From contig NZ_JAPSKE010000008.1 in the NCBI RefSeq assembly GCF_031177825.1, forward strand, positions 1 through 64,000: a DNA stretch of 64,000 nucleotides, in the 5' to 3' direction. Made by a program: the position numbers and the translations under genes. The DNA is from Paenibacillus sp. GTDB taxonomy: Bacteria; Bacillota; Bacilli; Paenibacillales; YIM-B00363. Positions 1 to 8,060 of the stretch are shown here, piece by piece. Each line of letters opens with the position of its first letter. The stretch's first letter is position 1. Under the pieces are notes generated by a model. That model searched no databases. It was not told the DNA's origin and saw nothing but the letters and a program-made list of their open reading frames with translations.

Positions 1-75
1 ATGCAGAAGCTGAATGTCAAAGGCCGTTCTCAAGCGGTTGTGGAGCTGATCAGGCTCGGGGAACTGAACATTTGA
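1..75 (+). CDS. gerE: GerE, C-terminal end only (spore-coat transcription factor)
   Basis: The window opens inside a coding frame whose last 24 residues run from MQKLNVKGRSQAVV to ELIRLGELNI and then a stop. This closely matches, from memory, the C-terminus of B. subtilis GerE, a roughly 74-residue LuxR-type helix-turn-helix protein that controls late mother-cell coat genes with SigK. The visible part is the end of the recognition helix and the last helix. The ATG at base 1 is an internal Met; the true start lies upstream of the window. gerE near gerM is also the B. subtilis arrangement. A LuxR-family response regulator would share this tail, but the match to GerE is closer. Confidence 0.8.
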   Translation: MQKLNVKGRSQAVVELIRLGELNI

Positions 76-111
76 CGTTCGACTTCTTTCCATACGGAAC
101 CCTCTTCTTGA

Positions 112-158
112 CCTTCCGTCCGCCTTCCCCCCCCGGGGGAAACGGACGGAAGGTTTTT
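112..158 (+). terminator. Rho-independent terminator of gerE
   Basis: An 11-bp perfect stem (CCTTCCGTCCG at 112-122 with CGGACGGAAGG at 143-153) is followed by TTTTT. Confidence 0.85.
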
Positions 159-185
159 GAATTTTCGGGGGCGTCTTAGTACAAT
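157..185 (+). promoter_or_regulatory. SigA-type promoter for the MBL-fold gene
   Basis: TTGAAT (157-162), a 17-bp spacer and TACAAT (180-185). The -35 box starts inside the T-run of the gerE terminator. Confidence 0.6.
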
Positions 186-244
186 GATACGTACGATTCT
201 CTTGCGTTGCTTACGGCAGGGGACAACGAGGGGAGCGCTAGGGC

Positions 245-1234
245 ATGAATACGATCATCGACCGCGGAGACGGCATCTGGCAGGTGAAGGTGCCGCTTCC
301 GTTTCCATTATTATGGGTGAACGCGTACGTCGTCGTCGGTTCGAACGGCGACGTCGACATCATCGACCCGGGGCTGCGCACCGCAGCCGCGGAAGCGCGT
401 TGGGCGGAAGCGCTCGACGCCGTCGGCTTTCGCTGGGAGCGCGTCCGCGCGATCGTCTTGACGCACCATCACCCTGACCATTACGGATTGGCGGGGTGGA
501 TGCAGGCGCGCTCCGGAGCGCCCGTCTTGATGTCCGGCGTCGCCAAGGCGTCGGCGGAGCGCTTATGGGGAGCGGCCGAACGCGAGCGAACCGGGGAAGC
601 GACGCTCGCGCTGTTCGCCCGCCATGGCTATCCGGAGGCGGCGTCCCCCGCGATGCGAGAGCACCTCGACGGTTTCGCCCCGATGGTATCTCCGCAGCCG
701 GACCGGATCGAGACGATTCGGTACGGGGATCGCGTCCGGCTGGGCGACGCGGAATACGAGGCGCTCCATACGCCCGGACACGCGGGCGGGCATCTGAGCT
801 TCTGGAACGAAGCCGAGGGACGATTGTTTTGCGGCGATCATGTGCTGCCCGGCATTTCGCCGAACGTCTCGCTGCTTCCGTTCGGCGACGCGGATCCGCT
901 GGCGATCTACTTAGCGTCCCTGGAAGAAGTCGAACGGTTGCCCGTCGCGGCCGCGTTCCCGGGCCACCGCGAGCCGTTCGCGCATTACGGCGACCGCGCG
1001 CGGGCGATTCGGACGCATCACGAGGAGCGCCTCCGGAAGATGGAGGCGCTGCTGACGGTCCGGATGACCGGCTACGAATTGTGCCGCGCGACGTTCGGGG
1101 ACAAGCTGTCCGTCCATCAACTGCGGTTCGCCTTGTCCGAGACGATCGCGCATCTCGTCTATTTAGAAAATCAGGGCCGCGTCTCGCGGATCGAGGAGCG
1201 GGGCGTCGCGTCCTTCGCCGCGCTCGGAGGCTGA
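245..1234 (+). CDS. MBL-fold metallohydrolase with C-terminal winged-helix region
   Basis: The 329-residue protein has the metallo-beta-lactamase zinc motif THHHPDH (H74, H76, D78, H79), the later HTPGHAGGH and the FCGDHVLPG block, all needed for a two-metal site. Residues about 1-245 form the hydrolase fold. Residues about 265-325 (KLSVHQLRFALSETIAHLVY) look like the small winged-helix tail found in LACTB2/YqjP-like hydrolases. The ATG at 245 follows GAGGGGAG at a good distance. The substrate cannot be told from sequence; such proteins act on thioesters, lactones or nucleic acids. It stands alone, with its own promoter, and converges with the yutG-like gene 12 bp downstream. Confidence 0.85.
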   Translation: MNTIIDRGDGIWQVKVPLPFPLLWVNAYVVVGSNGDVDIIDPGLRTAAAEARWAEALDAVGFRWERVRAIVLTHHHPDHYGLAGWMQARSGAPVLMSGVAKASAERLWGAAERERTGEATLALFARHGYPEAASPAMREHLDGFAPMVSPQPDRIETIRYGDRVRLGDAEYEALHTPGHAGGHLSFWNEAEGRLFCGDHVLPGISPNVSLLPFGDADPLAIYLASLEEVERLPVAAAFPGHREPFAHYGDRARAIRTHHEERLRKMEALLTVRMTGYELCRATFGDKLSVHQLRFALSETIAHLVYLENQGRVSRIEERGVASFAALGG

Positions 1235-1246
1235 GCGCGGGATCGC

Positions 1247-1780
1247 TTACCGCGCCGGCGACTCCGCCTCGTCTTGAGGCGGAAGCACCGCCGTGCGCGT
1301 GTGCGCGATGCGGCTGGACGCCGCCGCGGCGATCGCCCCGACGATATCGTCCAGGAATGTGTGAATGTAGCCGTCGTGCTTATCGTTCAGCCGTTCCAGA
1401 ATGCCGGGCTTCAGCTTGTCGATATACCCGAAATTCGTATACCCGATCGTGCCGTAGATGTTCACGATCGACATCGCCAGAATTTCGTCCACGCCGTATA
1501 ACCCCTCGTCGTTCTTCACCATCTCCTGCAGCGGCGCGAACAGTTCCCCGCGCTCGCACAGGATGTCCAATTGAATGCCCGTGAGGATCGCGTTCTGCAC
1601 TTCGCGCTTCTCGAGCACCCGTTCTACGCTTTCCTTGCAATCCTCTAACGTCAAATCCGGAATGTATTGGCTCTGCAGAAACATGACGAGCTCCGCGATT
1701 TCCTCCGTGCGAACGTTCCGTTTCTTCAACCACTCCCGCGTCGCCGACGCGACCTTCGCGCTGTCCAAGCTGTACTTCAT
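1247..1780 (-). CDS. yutG: Phosphatidylglycerophosphatase A-family protein (YutG-like)
   Basis: The 177-residue soluble protein matches the YutG branch of the PgpA family: an N-terminal helical part with repeated acidic residues, the block GLYGVDEILAMSIVNIYGTI (about 92-111) and the C-terminal GYIHTFLDDIVGAIAAAAS. PgpA enzymes dephosphorylate phosphatidylglycerophosphate to phosphatidylglycerol, but this branch lacks the hydrophobic segments of E. coli PgpA, so the substrate is inferred. AAAGGGG lies about 12 bases before the ATG. Its promoter region contains an inverted repeat (see 1821-1848). Confidence 0.75.
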   Translation of the reverse strand: MKYSLDSAKVASATREWLKKRNVRTEEIAELVMFLQSQYIPDLTLEDCKESVERVLEKREVQNAILTGIQLDILCERGELFAPLQEMVKNDEGLYGVDEILAMSIVNIYGTIGYTNFGYIDKLKPGILERLNDKHDGYIHTFLDDIVGAIAAAASSRIAHTRTAVLPPQDEAESPAR

Positions 1781-1820
1781 TCGGTATCCGACCCCTTTGC
1801 GCCAATAAACCTATCGGACC

Positions 1821-1848
1821 GTATTATGCCCTCGGGAGGGCTCGTCAA
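1821..1848 (-). promoter_or_regulatory. Putative yutG promoter with inverted repeat in the spacer
   Basis: Read on the minus strand: TTGACG (1848-1843), 16 bp, TAATAC (1826-1821). The spacer holds GCCCTC-NN-GAGGGC (1828-1841), an operator-like inverted repeat. The -10 box is a poor match. Confidence 0.4.
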
Positions 1849-1875
1849 CTCTTTTTTCGAGTGGGACAAAAAGTA

Positions 1876-1906
1876 GTTATAAAACCGGGGGAGGCTCGTA
1901 TACATA
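1876..1906 (+). promoter_or_regulatory. SigE-like promoter of gerM
   Basis: GTTATAAA (1876-1883), 15 bp, then TATACATA (1899-1906), close to the mother-cell SigE pattern (ATA-rich -35, CATACANT-like -10). gerM is SigE-dependent in B. subtilis. Confidence 0.5.
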
Positions 1907-1936
1907 GTACAAACTCATTGGGGAGGCTCATGAACC

Positions 1937-2980
1937 ATGAATCGTAATAAAAAAGTTGGCTGGATCAGCATCATTGCTTCCGTCGGCATCTTATCGGGTT
2001 GCTCGCTGTCCGGCTCGACCGGATCGGCGCCGATCGACCCGCCGCAAGACCTTACGGGCGAAGCCGAAGGGGCGGCGGTCGCCGCGTCGGCCGAAGCGTC
2101 GAACTCGTTCAACGCGACGCTGTTCGCCCGCGACGCGGACGGCTACGTCGCCCCGCTCAGCGTGAAGCTGCCGTTCGATACGCCGGACGTGGCGAAGCGG
2201 ACGCTCCAATACATGGTGAAAGGCGGCCCGGGCGAAGACCTGATGCCGGAAGGCTTCTCCGCGCTTCTGCCCGAAGGCACGGAAATCGTCTCGCTCGACA
2301 TCGACACGACGACGAAGACGGCGACGATCGACTTCAACGAGGCGTTCCTCGCGTACGACGAAGCGGACGAGCGTCAAATTCTCGAGGGCGTCACATGGGC
2401 GATGACGAGTTATCCGTCCGTCGAATACGTGCAGCTATGGGTCGACGGCAAGGCGCTTAAAGAGATGCCGGTCGCGAACACGCCGCTCGACGCGCCGCTC
2501 TCGCGGAAATTCGGGATCAACATCGAGCGCGCTTCCGGGGTGGAATTTTCCCGGGCGACGCCGGTCACGTTGTACTTCCTCAATCAGACGGCGGACAGCT
2601 TCACGTACTACGTGCCGGTCACGCGTCTCATCGACCTGACGGACGACGTCGCAGGCGCGACGGTCGCCGAGCTTGTCAAGGGTCCGCTCGATACGAGCAA
2701 GCTCGAAGCCGTCTTCCTTCCGACGGAAGGCGCGGAGAGCACGGTCAGCTTGACGGGCGACAACGTCGCCGTCGATCTCGACGCGGCGCTGGCGGGCTCC
2801 GGAGCGAAGCTTCCGGTCGAAGGGCTGCAAGCGGTCGTGCTGTCGCTCACCGAGACGACGCCGGCGAAGAGCGTGCAAATTACGGTCGACGGGGCGTCGC
2901 AAGTGATCGCCACCGACGACACGGATTACGGCGCGCAGCCGGTCGCCCGCCCGAAGGCGCTCAACCCGCTGGAGCTGTAA
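1937..2980 (+). CDS. gerM: GerM, sporulation lipoprotein with two GerMN domains
   Basis: The 347-residue protein begins with a lipoprotein signal (lipobox ILSGC, Cys22). Two GerMN-type domains follow, about residues 55-180 and 200-335. Each has the pattern of a protein displayed at a membrane surface (for example ATIDFNEAF and VAVDLDAAL). GerM acts in engulfment and spore cortex or germination functions and is anchored in the mother-cell membrane. The ATG at 1937 follows GGGGAGG (1919-1925); an ATG at 1930 is out of frame. gerM followed by rph and rdgB is the B. subtilis order. Confidence 0.9.
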   Translation: MNRNKKVGWISIIASVGILSGCSLSGSTGSAPIDPPQDLTGEAEGAAVAASAEASNSFNATLFARDADGYVAPLSVKLPFDTPDVAKRTLQYMVKGGPGEDLMPEGFSALLPEGTEIVSLDIDTTTKTATIDFNEAFLAYDEADERQILEGVTWAMTSYPSVEYVQLWVDGKALKEMPVANTPLDAPLSRKFGINIERASGVEFSRATPVTLYFLNQTADSFTYYVPVTRLIDLTDDVAGATVAELVKGPLDTSKLEAVFLPTEGAESTVSLTGDNVAVDLDAALAGSGAKLPVEGLQAVVLSLTETTPAKSVQITVDGASQVIATDDTDYGAQPVARPKALNPLEL

Positions 2981-3009
2981 TCCTCCGCAGGCGGAAGAAA
3001 AAGAAACTT

Positions 3010-3050
3010 GCAGGAAGCCGCTTCTCGCGTCAGCGAGGAGCGGCTTCTGC
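3010..3050 (+). terminator. Long hairpin between gerM and rph (terminator without a clear U-run)
   Basis: GCAGGAAGCCGCTTCTCGC (3010-3028) pairs with 3033-3050 with one bulged G and one G-T pair. The base after it is CTT, so plus-strand termination is uncertain; on the minus strand the stem is followed by a T-rich stretch. Confidence 0.45.
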
Positions 3051-3079
3051 CTTGGAAAAGTGATTTTCCCGGAACGATC

Positions 3080-3088
3080 TGGTACACT
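3080..3088 (+). promoter_or_regulatory. Extended -10 promoter element of rph
   Basis: TG-G-TACACT with no convincing -35 box; 53 bp upstream of the rph start. Confidence 0.45.
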
Positions 3089-3141
3089 ACCCGAAGAAGC
3101 GGATTCTGACGAAGCGCAGCACAAGAAGGAGCGAACTCAAG

Positions 3142-3912
3142 ATGATACGAACCGACGGACGTCAGTGGGACGAAATACGCCCGACGACGATGACGACAGG
3201 CGTGAATAAATATGCGGAAGGCTCGGTATTGATCGAGGTCGGCGCGACGAAGGTCATCTGCACCGCGACCGTCGACGAGAAGGTGCCTCCGTTCATGAAG
3301 GGGCAGGGACGCGGCTGGGTGACGGCGGAGTACGCCATGCTGCCGCGGGCGACGCAGGCGCGCAACCAGCGCGAATCGGCGAAGGGCAAGCTGACGGGAC
3401 GAACGATGGAGATTCAGCGCCTGATCGGCCGGGCGCTGCGGTCGGTCGTCGACCTGCATGCCCTCGGCGAACGGACGATCACGCTCGATTGCGACGTCAT
3501 CCAAGCGGACGGCGGCACGCGTACGACGTCGATCACCGGCGCGTTCGTGGCGCTCTGCCTCGCGGTGGACAAGCTGCGGGCGTCGGGCCACATCCCGGAG
3601 ACGCGCAAGCATCCCATCACGGATTATCTGGCTTCACTCAGCGTAGGAGTCGTGAACGGCAACGTGCTGCTCGACCTGAATTACGAGGAAGACAGCAAGG
3701 CGATCGTCGACATGAACGTCGTCATGACGGGCGCGGGGAAGCTGGTCGAGGTCCAGGGCACGGGGGAGGAAGCGCCCTTCACGAGGCAGGAGATGAACGC
3801 GATGCTCGACGTGGCGGAGCAGGGCATCCGGCGGATGCGCGCGTTGCAGCGAGAGGCGCTAGGCGCCGCCGGAGCCGCTATTCCGGAAGCGAGCGAGTCG
3901 CCCCATGCGTAA
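3142..3912 (+). CDS. rph: Ribonuclease PH
   Basis: The 256-residue phosphorolytic 3'-5' exoribonuclease trims tRNA 3' ends. The N-terminus [17 protein letters not shown] and the blocks [34 protein letters not shown] and [19 protein letters not shown] are all present and full length for the family. It shares an 8-bp overlap with rdgB, so translational coupling is likely. A TG-extended -10 box and a hairpin separate it from gerM. Confidence 0.97.
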   Translation: MIRTDGRQWDEIRPTTMTTGVNKYAEGSVLIEVGATKVICTATVDEKVPPFMKGQGRGWVTAEYAMLPRATQARNQRESAKGKLTGRTMEIQRLIGRALRSVVDLHALGERTITLDCDVIQADGGTRTTSITGAFVALCLAVDKLRASGHIPETRKHPITDYLASLSVGVVNGNVLLDLNYEEDSKAIVDMNVVMTGAGKLVEVQGTGEEAPFTRQEMNAMLDVAEQGIRRMRALQREALGAAGAAIPEASESPHA

Positions 3913-4534
3913 GACGATCGTCGTCGCCACTCGGAACAAGGGGAAGGCGGCCGAATTCCGCGAGATGCTCGCGCCGCTCGGCTACGAGGTGCTGTCGCTG
4001 CTCGACATGCCGGACAGCGCGGCGCCGGACGTCGTAGAGGACGGCGCGACCTTCGCGGCGAACGCGGAGAAGAAGGCGCGCTCGGCGGCGGCCGCGCTCG
4101 GGCGGCCGGCGCTCGCGGATGATTCGGGCCTCGTCGTCGATGCGCTGAACGGCGCGCCGGGCGTCTATTCCGCCCGTTATGCCGGAGAGGACGCGGACGA
4201 CGCGCGGAACAACGAGAAGCTGTTGCGCGAGCTCGCCGCGCGAGGCGAACGGCGCGAAGGCGTCGCGCCGGGGGCAGCCGCGCTGAGCGCGGCGCGCTTC
4301 GTCTGCACGCTTGCGCTGCACGATCCCGAGACGAACGAGACGACGTTCGCGGAAGGGTCGTGCGAGGGCTTCATCCTCGACGAAGCGCGCGGCGCGGGCG
4401 GATTCGGGTACGATCCGCTCTTCTACTCGCCGGCGTTAGGGAAGACGTTCGGGGAAGCGACCCCGGAAGAGAAGCATCGGCTGAGCCATCGCGGACAAGC
4501 GCTTCGGGCGCTGGCCGAGAAGCTGCGGCCGTAA
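3905..4534 (+). CDS. rdgB: XTP/dITP pyrophosphatase (Ham1/RdgB family)
   Basis: The 209-residue protein removes pyrophosphate from dITP, XTP and similar nucleotides, keeping them out of DNA and RNA. It has the N-terminal [13 protein letters not shown] phosphate-binding block, [13 protein letters not shown] (catalytic Asp region), GVYSARYAG and the C-terminal [16 protein letters not shown] and SHRGQALR blocks. The ATG lies inside the end of rph (8-bp overlap). A strong terminator follows, separating it from the convergent asparagine synthase gene. Confidence 0.96.
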   Translation: MRKTIVVATRNKGKAAEFREMLAPLGYEVLSLLDMPDSAAPDVVEDGATFAANAEKKARSAAAALGRPALADDSGLVVDALNGAPGVYSARYAGEDADDARNNEKLLRELAARGERREGVAPGAAALSAARFVCTLALHDPETNETTFAEGSCEGFILDEARGAGGFGYDPLFYSPALGKTFGEATPEEKHRLSHRGQALRALAEKLRP

Positions 4535-4540
4535 CGAAAG

Positions 4541-4578
4541 AACGGCGGCAGGGGAGTAAAGTCCCCTGCCGCCGTTTT
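4541..4578 (+). terminator. Terminator of rph-rdgB, probably shared with asnB
   Basis: A 15-bp perfect stem (4541-4555 with 4562-4576), 6-base loop, then TTTT. It lies between convergent stop codons and its complement may also stop the minus-strand transcript. Confidence 0.85.
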
Positions 4579-4583
4579 CCGTA

Positions 4584-6431
4584 TTATCGCACCGTAACCT
4601 TGTATGTCTTCAGCCACGTATTGACCTGCGCGAGGTACGCGAACAGCTGCGGCCCCGTCATGAGCTGCCCGAACCACGGAATGTCGAACTGGTCCGTCTC
4701 GCCCTTCGCCATCTGACGAATCTTGCCGGCGTCGATGAATTGCAGAATCGGGGAGGAGCTGTCGTCGAGGATCGATTCGACCCACGACCGCACGGCCGCT
4801 AAATACGCCGGATTATGCGTCTTCGGGTAGGGGCTCTTCTTGCGGTAGAGCACCTCGTCGGGGAGCGCGCCTTCGAGCGCCTTGCGCAGAATCCCCTTTT
4901 CCCTGTCTCCCGTCATCTTCATCTCCCACGGAATGTTGAATACGTAATCGATCAACCGATGGTCGCAGAACGGCACGCGTACCTCGAGACCGGCCGCCAT
5001 GCTCATTCGGTCCTTGCGGTCGAGCAGCGTCGGCATGAACCGCGTAATGTTGAGGTACGACATCTCGCGCATCCGCCCGAGCCGTCCATCCTTCTCGTTC
5101 GGGAGACGGGGCACCTCGGAGAGCGCCTGGGCGTATCGGTCCTCGACGTATTCCACGGGCCGGATCCACTCGGAGAGCTCCGGCTTCAGCAGCTCCGCGC
5201 GCACGCCGGTGAACAGCGACCACGGGAACGTATTCGCGTTCAGAGCGTCGTCTCGATGAAACCAAGGATACCCGCCGAAAATTTCGTCCGCCGCCTCGCC
5301 CGAAATCGCGACCGTCGCGCCCTTCTTGATTTCGCGGCAGAACAGCAGCAGGGACGCGTCGACGTCGGCCATGCCCGGCATGTCGCGCGCGAACACGACG
5401 TCCTCGAGTGTGGCGACGAGCTCCGGCGTGTCGAATTCGACGAAGTGGTGCGAGGTAGAGAGGTATTCCGTCATCTTCTCGATCCAGGGCCGGTCGGGGT
5501 TCGGCGTGAACGCCGACGATTTGAAGTGCTTGTCGTTATCGACGTAGTCGATCGAATACGTATGCAGCGTGCCGAGCCCGTTCGCTTCGTAATATTTCGC
5601 CGCGAACGACGTCAACGCGCTGGAATCGAGACCGCCGGAGAGCAGCGTACATACCGGGACGTCGGAGACGAGCTGCCGCTCGACCGTATCCTTCAGCAGC
5701 GCGCCGACGGTTTGCGCCGTCGCCTCGAGATCGTCCGTATGCTCTCTCGCTTCGACCTTCCAATAACATTGCATGCGGATGCCGTTGCGGTCGTAGACGA
5801 GGAAGTGTCCCGGCTTCAGTTCGTTCATGTCGCGGAATACCCCGTGTCCTGGCGTGCGAGCGGGACCGACGGCGAAAATTTCGGCGAGGCCGTCCGGACC
5901 GATCTCCGGCTGGAAGACGGGGTTCGCGAGTATGGCTTTCGGCTCGGAGCCGAACAGGAAGGCGCCGTTCGCGTGGGAGTAGAAGAGGGGTTTGACGCCG
6001 ACGCGGTCGCGGCACAGGAACAGACTTTGGTCGCGCTCGCTCCAGACGGCGAAGGCGAAGATGCCGTTCAGTCGGTCGACCGCGCCTCGGCCCCATTCAA
6101 TGTAGGAAACTAAGAGCACTTCGGTGTCGCAATTCGTCTTGAAGACGTGACCCCGGGCTTCGAGATCCTTGCGAAGCTCGAGCGTATTGTACAGCTCGCC
6201 GTTATATACGATCGTGAACGTGTGACCGCCGTATTTCCGATACATCGGCTGCGCGCCGTTCGTCGGGTCGATGATGCTCAGCCGGCGGTGCCCGAGGGCG
6301 CAATGCCCCGAAATCCACGTGCCGGAGGCGTCCGGACCGCGGGCGCCCATCGTTTCCGTCATGTTTTCAAGAATGGTCGGATAATTGGTCAATTGTTTGT
6401 TCCAGTCGACCCATCCCGTGATTCCACACAT
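4584..6431 (-). CDS. asnB: Asparagine synthase (glutamine-hydrolysing), AsnB/AsnO type
   Basis: The 615-residue enzyme makes asparagine from aspartate, ATP and glutamine. Start chosen at 6431, giving MCGITGWVDW, because the glutaminase nucleophile must be Cys2 and GGAAAGGGATG sits at a good distance; an ATG nine bases upstream would put the Cys at position 5. The class-II glutaminase domain covers about 1-210 (RRLSIID, YNGELYN, SCDTEVLL-like region). The synthetase domain has the pyrophosphate loop LLSGGLDSSALTSFAAKYY (about 262-280). The length is close to B. subtilis AsnO (sporulation-associated) rather than AsnH. The single gene follows a leader with a terminator-like hairpin. Confidence 0.93.
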   Translation of the reverse strand: MCGITGWVDWNKQLTNYPTILENMTETMGARGPDASGTWISGHCALGHRRLSIIDPTNGAQPMYRKYGGHTFTIVYNGELYNTLELRKDLEARGHVFKTNCDTEVLLVSYIEWGRGAVDRLNGIFAFAVWSERDQSLFLCRDRVGVKPLFYSHANGAFLFGSEPKAILANPVFQPEIGPDGLAEIFAVGPARTPGHGVFRDMNELKPGHFLVYDRNGIRMQCYWKVEAREHTDDLEATAQTVGALLKDTVERQLVSDVPVCTLLSGGLDSSALTSFAAKYYEANGLGTLHTYSIDYVDNDKHFKSSAFTPNPDRPWIEKMTEYLSTSHHFVEFDTPELVATLEDVVFARDMPGMADVDASLLLFCREIKKGATVAISGEAADEIFGGYPWFHRDDALNANTFPWSLFTGVRAELLKPELSEWIRPVEYVEDRYAQALSEVPRLPNEKDGRLGRMREMSYLNITRFMPTLLDRKDRMSMAAGLEVRVPFCDHRLIDYVFNIPWEMKMTGDREKGILRKALEGALPDEVLYRKKSPYPKTHNPAYLAAVRSWVESILDDSSSPILQFIDAGKIRQMAKGETDQFDIPWFGQLMTGPQLFAYLAQVNTWLKTYKVTVR

Positions 6432-6495
6432 TGATTTCATCCCTTTCCATCCTGGGTATCTCGCAAGCGCCTGCCGACGGTCCCCTTCGACGCGA

Positions 6496-6515
6496 AAAAG
6501 GCCTCTCGGCCTTTT
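6496..6515 (-). terminator. Terminator-like hairpin in the asnB leader
   Basis: On the minus strand AAAAGGCC-GAGA-GGCCTTTTT precedes asnB by about 65 bp. No gene lies upstream on this strand for over 2 kb other than antisense DNA, so it could be an attenuator. Its complement is also terminator-like. Confidence 0.4.
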
Positions 6516-6693
6516 CTGTCATGGCTTTGTTCGTTTACCTTACGTAAAGACCTCAAGGACCGAAGAACGCATCGGGCGGTTCCATGCGTGCCATTAGCGG
6601 ATTATGGTTATAGGTATGCGCGGAGCGAGGATAAGATGCAAGTCCCTGCGGGATTCTATAGGAGGATAAGCCTAAGAGAGGTGTGACAAGCGT

Positions 6694-7038
6694 ATGGTCG
6701 AGATACAGGATGCGTCGTTCGTTCGACTCGGATATAGCGGGGACGAAACGTTCGCCGAAGTCGAGGTGAAGGCGGCCGGCTTCGACGCGCCGCTGATCGC
6801 CGCGTTCAAACGAGGGGCGGACGGATCCTTCGCGCTGACGAACGTCGCCGAGAAGCGGGACGATCACGACTTGGATTGGTACGACAACAATTTGCACGAC
6901 GCGTATCCTAGCGCGATGGATCGGCTGTTCGGCGCGGGCTCGGACGGCGAGACGACTCGTCGCTCGTTCGCGGAGCAGGTGCTGCGGTTCGGGGACGTTC
7001 GCGATCGGATCGAAGATACGCTCTATTACGGCGGTTAA
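6694..7038 (+). CDS. Unrecognised acidic 114-residue protein
   Basis: I do not recognise this protein. It is soluble, has no Cys, no signal peptide and no membrane segment, and is rich in Asp, with the string DDHDLDWYDNNLHDAY near the middle. The coding pattern (G/C third positions) matches its neighbours, and the ATG follows GAGAGGTG, so it is likely a real gene. It is flanked by divergent asnB and the S1 protease gene, with about 158 bp and an extended -10 promoter before the latter, so it is probably monocistronic. Confidence 0.65.
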   Translation: MVEIQDASFVRLGYSGDETFAEVEVKAAGFDAPLIAAFKRGADGSFALTNVAEKRDDHDLDWYDNNLHDAYPSAMDRLFGAGSDGETTRRSFAEQVLRFGDVRDRIEDTLYYGG

Positions 7039-7130
7039 TGATGCGCGGCGAACGCCCGGCGGGGCCGGGCCGATTCGCCGCGCTTTCGCGCGCGAGGGAA
7101 ACCTAGCGAAACCCGGAGGACGAAACTGCG

Positions 7131-7139
7131 TGTTATAAT
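7131..7139 (+). promoter_or_regulatory. Extended -10 promoter of the S1 protease gene
   Basis: TG-T-TATAAT, a perfect -10 with the TG extension and no clear -35 box. Confidence 0.55.
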
Positions 7140-7196
7140 GGTAGAAAAGGTTCGCAACGACGGACCGAGCGCATTTTCCGAAGGGGGCGGCGAAGG

Positions 7197-8060
7197 TTGG
7201 CGGAACATGAAAAGAAGGAAGACATAGAACAGGACAAGGTTTCGGCCGACTTCACCGGGTACGAAGACCGGGAATACGGACGCGAATTCACGGAAGAAGA
7301 ACTGACCGATCTGTTCGAGGCGGCGGACGAGGAAGGGGAAGCGCCGCCTCCGTTCTTCCGGTCGCCGCGCTTCCAGAAGATCATCGCCGGCGTGCTGGCG
7401 CTCATGGTGTGCGCGCAGGTCATCACGCTGCTGCCGCAAGTGTTTTCGCTCGCGGCGGTCCGGTTCTTGACCGTGTCCGCGCAGCTGTCGCAATCGGCCG
7501 AAATTCAGCAATATAAGGAGTCCGTAGTCGTGATCCGATCCGGCGGCTCGAAGGGAACCGGCTTCTTCGTGTCGGAGGACGGCCTCGTCGTGACGAACCG
7601 CCACGTGGTGGACGGGTCCAAGACGCCTCTCGTTCATCTCTCGGACGGCAGCGTCTATCAAGGGCGGGTGTTATGGTCGGACGACGAAGTGGACTTGGCG
7701 CTCGTCGACATCGACGCGGAGGCCGTCCCGGCGCTGCCGCTCGCGGCGTCGTACGACGGCGCGGAAGACGTGCCGGTGTACATTATCGGCAATCCCCTGT
7801 TCTTTAACGGCATCGCGAACGAAGGCGTTACGCGAGGGCTGCTCCCGGACCGCGATCCGCCGATGCTGGCGATCGACGCTCCCGTGTACCGCGGGAACAG
7901 CGGCAGTCCGGTCATTACCGAAGACGGGGAAGTGATCGGCGTCGTCTACGCGACGAGCTCGATGGAACGGGACGGCAAGAAGCAGCGCATCGGTCTCGCG
8001 GTACCGATCGATTGGGTGCATCGCCGTATGGCCGAGCCGCCCGCGCCGCCTGCGCCGTAA
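7197..8060 (+). CDS. Membrane-anchored trypsin-like serine protease without PDZ domain
   Basis: The 287-residue protein has an acidic cytoplasmic N-terminus (about 1-55), one membrane segment (about 62-84) and an S1C/HtrA-type protease domain outside the cell. The catalytic triad is visible: H136 in TNRHVV, D166 in DEVDLALVD, S235 in RGNSGSP. HtrA proteins normally carry a C-terminal PDZ domain; this one ends soon after the protease fold (at MAEPPAPPAP). The start is TTG at 7197, preceded by AAGGGGG. Probable role is degradation or processing of exported proteins. Its stop codon directly abuts that of the convergent EamA gene. Confidence 0.85.
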   Translation: MAEHEKKEDIEQDKVSADFTGYEDREYGREFTEEELTDLFEAADEEGEAPPPFFRSPRFQKIIAGVLALMVCAQVITLLPQVFSLAAVRFLTVSAQLSQSAEIQQYKESVVVIRSGGSKGTGFFVSEDGLVVTNRHVVDGSKTPLVHLSDGSVYQGRVLWSDDEVDLALVDIDAEAVPALPLAASYDGAEDVPVYIIGNPLFFNGIANEGVTRGLLPDRDPPMLAIDAPVYRGNSGSPVITEDGEVIGVVYATSSMERDGKKQRIGLAVPIDWVHRRMAEPPAPPAP

